Assembly (NCBI RefSeq): GCF_016808335.1
Contig: NC_053141.1
Span: 7,802,797 to 7,866,796 of the forward strand
Direction of reading: 5' to 3'
From: Panicum virgatum
Taxonomy: Eukaryota; Streptophyta; Magnoliopsida; Poales; Poaceae
DNA length: 64,000 nucleotides
The stretch's first letter is position 1, and every line of letters starts with the position of its first letter. Both the position numbers and the translations under genes were made by a program. The notes beneath the pieces were generated by a model. It was not told the origin of the DNA. It ran no database searches and saw only the letters and a list, made by a program, of their open reading frames with translations. Shown piece after piece: positions 60,071 through 64,000 of this stretch.

Positions 60071-60210
60071 AAATGGTGCCATGTTCGTTTCAGGGACCTC
60101 AAGGTCCCCCTTTACTTTCTCCCCGTGGATGAAATTGGGTTCAGTTTTTTGTATTCCTCACTTCAAACGGCACATCTGCTTCTCATACTGTCTGTGGCCA
60201 CAGTAACCAA

Positions 60211-61114
60211 CTGAAGGTGAGATATTATTGGAGGAAACCACGCCGAAAGAAGATCATATGTAATTTTCCCATCGTTCTATTGCAGAACCTGATGATCAAG
60301 AACTTTGTTTTCCTCCAACTCTCATTTTCAGTACCTGTCAAAGCACTTCAACACGGCCAACACTTGGCATGGGCAACAGTGAGGACGGGGAAAGAATGTG
60401 GATTAGATGTTGAGATGCTACTTTACATTGGCCCTGTTTGGATACCAGGGTTAGAGTTGGAGTTGGCTTTTTTGCCACTAACCCAAAAAAATCCAAACAG
60501 GGTGGGTTAGAGTGTATCTAACCCACCTAAAAAACTATCCCCTCCTAGGGGTGCTTATTTGGGTTTGTAACGAATATGACACCATTTAGGCAGTGGAGGC
60601 TAGGCCGAAGGAGGGCGGCGCCGCCGAAGAGGAGCCGCCGGAGAGGATATGCCGGGGAGGGAGGGAGAGGGAGAGACTGGCACTGGGAGGAGGCGCAAAG
60701 AGAGAACAGTGTAGAGAGATAGGAAAGAAGGGAAGAAAGAGGTGGCCACACCAGATCCGGCTAGAAAGAAGATTTAAAATAGACAAATGATTGAAAAAGT
60801 GTTTTTATTGTAGTCTAACCCTTGCATCCAAACACTATTTTGGTTAGAGTTAGTTCAGAATTAGTCATGAGCAAGAAACTAACTCTAACATGTAATCCAG
60901 TTAGAGTATCCAAACAGGGCCATTAGTTGTGGAAGTGCAGCTCTGCATGCAGCCGCTACGAAAATTATAGCTATCAAGAGAAGAAGATATCCTTGGGAGT
61001 CCACAAGAGTAGCAGCATTCTATTTTAATTACACTTGTCCTGTCCTAGCACCTAGCACTGTTGAAAAGCTGCAAGATACTCCTGGTCTTGGCTTCTTTCC
61101 ACATGCAGTTGGCC
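60211..61114. repeat. Right arm of the diverged inverted repeat (B)
   Basis: Counterpart of 26156-27065, inverted relative to 53920-54648. Confidence 0.65.
60430..60921. mobile_element. Non-autonomous DNA transposon/MITE (B)
   Basis: Counterpart of 26380-26873, with perfect ATT target duplication at 60427-60429 and 60922-60924. Confidence 0.82.
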
Positions 61115-61355
61115 AGGCTCCAGTTTTTTTTTAAGAAAAGAGGTGCCTGAAATTTTATTGCAAAAGATAACGATGTCTTTACATGTTACAAGAGGCTAGT
61201 AAACTACGGCAAATATAGAGGCAAGGCTGCACGGAGGCAGCTTTACTGCCCTTCTGCACGAAATTTTACATATCGGTAAATTTGTTGCTTACAACAAGAT
61301 CTATCGACTGCTGAAAAAATATCGGCTTGGGAACACACAAAGCAAAACATATGTA

Positions 61356-61614
61356 CTCCCTCCATATAAGAAATAGATGACGTTTAGAACAGCGACACGG
61401 TCTTCAAAGTATAACTTTGACCGCTTATTTTTATAAAAATATTTGTTGAAAAGTGATATATGTATATTTTTATGAAAATGTTTCTTAAGACAAATCTATT
61501 CATATAATTTTCACATTTTCAAACTCAATAACTTAAAAATTATTCATGATTTATATTCTCAATGTTTGACTCAAATCTTGTCCAAAACATCATCTAAATC
61601 CTATATGGAGGGAG
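61356..61614. mobile_element. Stowaway MITE (B)
   Basis: Counterpart of 27307-27565 with CTCCCTCC/GGAGGGAG ends and TA duplications. Confidence 0.92.
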
Positions 61615-61913
61615 TAAGGTGTAAATGTCTTCTTATATTATATATTGTTCCCAAAAGTTAATTTATTAAGAAAAATTGATGTGTGCTCTTTTTACATTTA
61701 TTTTTTTTGCTAGAATACTTTTATCTATAGTTTGGAACATCAGGAATCATATAGATTTTGGCAAAAAAAAATCGACTCATAAATATTGATTCTCCACAAA
61801 AGATATCAATCTAGTATAATGAAAGAAGATTATTCGGCACAAAAACAAACCATAAAGCACATAACATGACAAAAGTTTACCACTACACAGTACATCACAA
61901 ACATGATCAGGAC

Positions 61914-63539
61914 CTAGACGCCTGGCACAGGAACGCGAAGGATGGGGCGGAGCAGGAGCCTGGATTTCCGGTGCGCGGTGATGCCGAACGCCTCGGTCAT
62001 GTCGAGCTTGGCGCCGCCGGGCACCTCCCAGTCGAAGTGGAAGAGGAGGCTGGCGAGCGCGAGCTCCATGTTGGCCAGCCCAAACCCCAGGCCAGGGCAC
62101 ATCCTCCGCCCGGCACCGAACGGCAGGAGCTCGTAGTCGGTGCCCTTGAAATCCGCCGCGCTTCCGCCGCCGGCCTCGAACCGCTCCGGCCGGAACGCGT
62201 CGGGGTCCCCCGGCCAGTAGCGCTCGTCGCGGCCCAGCGCCCATGCGTTCACCATCACCGTGATGCCCTGCGGCACGTCGTAGCCCAGCACGCGGCAGGG
62301 TTCCTGGCACGCCTGCGGGATCAGAAACGGCAGTGGCGTGTGCAGCCGGAGCGTCTCGCGGATGACGAGGGGCAGGTACTGGAGCCCCGCCTCCACGAGC
62401 TTCTCCTCCCGCACCGACCCGTGCGCGGCGAAGGCGCGTCGCACCTCCGCCGTCGCCCGCTCCATGACCTTGGGGTTCTGGACGAGCTCCGCCATGGCCC
62501 ACTCCAGCGTCGGCGCTGTCGTCTCGCTGCCGGCGAAGATGTCCTGCGAGCAATCATACGGAGTGTCGATCTCTAAGTAATCGGTTCAGAACTAACGGAT
62601 CGGAATGAATTGTTTGATGAGTTGAAGATTGCTTACAGTGATGGCGACTTTGATGACGTCCGTGTCGAGGGGGATCGGCAGCTCACCATCCTTCTGTACC
62701 TTCAGCAGCACGTCGAGGAGGTCTTCGACCTCGCCGCCGTCGCCACGCTCCATCCTCTCCAGGTGGTCCTTGATGATTTCGTCGAGGATCCCGAACGAGG
62801 TTTGACGGATCTCCTCGCTGCGGCGCACGGCGCTGCTGAGCCAGCTGACGATCCGGGATGACGGCCACAGGTCGGCCGGGTTGAACCCGGCGGCGAGCAC
62901 GATGGCTTCGTCGAGCGCCCGCAGCAAGACCTCGCGGTCCTTGATCCGGTCGCCCATCGCAGCGCGCATCGTGGTGTCCGTGATGAGCTCGGACAGCCGC
63001 TCGCGCATGTTCACGGCGCGAGACTCCGCCGCCGCGGCGGCGCACACGCGCAGCATGGCGGCAGCCTCCTCCTCGCGGACGGCGCGGAAGGAGTTGACGC
63101 GGCGCGCGCTGAGGAGCTTGGTGATGGTGATCCGGCGGAGCTGCCGCCAGTGGGCCCCGTAGGGCGCCATGATGATCCCCCGGCCGCCGTCGGTGAGCGC
63201 CCGCATGGTGGGGCTCATCGGCCGCGTCGCGAACACCGCGTCGTGCGTCCTCATCACCTCCCGCGCCGCCTCCCGGGACGACACCACCAGCGTGGGCACC
63301 TCGCCGAGCTGGAGCAGCATGAGCGGCCCGTGGCGCCGCGCGAGGTCACGCATCGCGTGGTGCGGGAGCTTGCCGATCATGTGGTGCAGGCTGCCGATGA
63401 TTGGCAGCTGCCATGGCCCCGGTGGTTGCCGCAGGCCGTGCTCGGGCGCCGCGGCGGAGCGCCGGCGCTTGGCGAGCAAGATGACGAGCAGCGAGACGAG
63501 AGCTAATACGAGGTAGAGGCAGTGCTGGTGGTCTTCCAT
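61914..63539 (-). CDS. CYP71-type cytochrome P450, intact
   Basis: A microsomal heme-thiolate monooxygenase of the plant A-type (CYP71 clan). Two exons, 62637-63539 and 61914-62543, with a 93-bp phase-0 intron (ACT|GTAAGC ... GCAG|GAC), encode 510 residues, the usual length. Visible signatures: N-terminal membrane anchor (residues about 7-23), basic stop-transfer RRR, PPGP hinge (39-42), I-helix AGSETT (305-310), K-helix ExxR (364-367), PERF (420-423) and heme loop FGAGRRMCPG (443-452, Cys450). The intron sits just before the I-helix, as in most CYP71 genes. Compared with copy A, residue 38 is Gln instead of Leu, and the 8-bp insertion is absent. The substrate is unknown; members near this type in cereals oxidise terpenoids or indoles. 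The start is the ATG of MEDHQ, which gives the anchor directly. Confidence 0.92.
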
Positions 63540-63610
63540 TGGTGTTGCTCCCAAGTCCCAATGCAAGCTCCTGGTGATTGTGTGGCTTTGCTAGCTTAGT
63601 AAGCTGCAAC

Positions 63611-63618
63611 TTAAATAG
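63611..63618 (-). promoter_or_regulatory. Likely TATA box of the intact P450
   Basis: Minus-strand CTATTTAA, about 72 bp upstream of the ATG and conserved with copy A. Confidence 0.5.
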
Positions 63619-64000
63619 CAGAGCAGTGAGTGGTGGTTCTCCGTAACCTAAAATAATAAGCACTGAGGCTGAATTGTTTATTGGTGATTGTTTGCCAGGT
63701 GGTTACGTGGAAGTAGCAGTGTAGCACCCAACTCCAGCTATCTTGGGGTCAAACCATGTGCGCTCCCTGCATGTTGATTGCCTCGGAATAACCGCCACCA
63801 TGTGACTTCATGCGACGACCGACGAGTCAAACGTCGAGACGGTGGTCGGGAATATTTCTACAGAAAAAAATATATTTCCTGATTTTATATGGCCAATTAC
63901 AACCAACTGTAGACAAGGACTACCTAGCAGCCTCCCTTAATTTCAACATTTTTAGATTCGTATTGTTCTCGAAATTCTCTAATAACGGTATAGGTAATGA
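63619..64000. other. P450 upstream region (B), cut by the window edge
   Basis: Collinear with 29571-29990. Small indels include two extra A residues near 63870. No gene seen. Confidence 0.4.

Larger units (their letters stand above)
40397..64000. repeat. Copy B of the ~40 kb tandem duplication
   Basis: This is the direct-repeat partner of 1-29990, in the same order and orientation. It lacks the copia element found at 14311-21045 and shows the uninterrupted target site near 54650. It retains the intact P450 gene. Its homology to copy A left of 40397 cannot be tested because copy A runs out of the window there. Confidence 0.95.

Overview
This is plant nuclear DNA from a grass, very probably a panicoid such as Sorghum. 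That is an inference from the MITE families seen (Stowaway-type ends, and an A/T-rich MITE whose ends resemble GGCCTTGTTTAG), from the CACTA, MULE and copia elements, and from a GC-rich CYP71-type cytochrome P450 beside AT-rich repeats. No bacterial-style operons, rRNA genes or CRISPR arrays were seen.

The dominant structure is a tandem duplication of about 40 kb. Positions 1-29990 (copy A) are collinear and about 98-99% identical by eye to 40397-64000 (copy B). Each copy holds, in order: the right part of a large CACTA (En/Spm) element; unclassified sequence with two MITEs; a 4 kb Mutator-like element (MULE); a decayed gene-like segment; an LTR-like repeat with a 106-bp minisatellite; a second LTR-like repeat; an inverted partner of the gene-like segment carrying a MITE; a Stowaway MITE; and a P450 gene on the minus strand. 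A complete CACTA element (30553-46823) sits between the two copies of the non-CACTA segment.

The copies differ informatively. Copy A alone carries a 6.7 kb copia-type LTR retrotransposon (14311-21045, TSD GTGTT), and copy B keeps the empty site. Copy A has an 8-bp insertion that breaks the P450 reading frame, while copy B encodes an intact 510-residue P450. Copy A keeps an intact zf-GRF/coiled-coil gene in its MULE, while copy B's is frameshifted. The minisatellite has about 17 units in A and about 22 in B. A (TA)n tract of about 80 bp exists only in A.

The CACTA element encodes a TNP2 transposase (minus strand), a Transposase_24/Ulp1-like protease fusion (minus strand) and, between them on the plus strand, a small two-exon protein with a SUMO-interacting-type motif and a coiled coil. 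The first two are riddled with in-frame stops, mostly where glutamine would be expected. Two LTR insertions are nested in this element: a clean solo LTR in the last Ulp1 exon, and an LTR-like element between the two divergent gene starts. The only likely functional host gene is the copy B P450. The copy B plus-strand CACTA gene and the copy A zf-GRF gene are the only other intact-looking reading frames.
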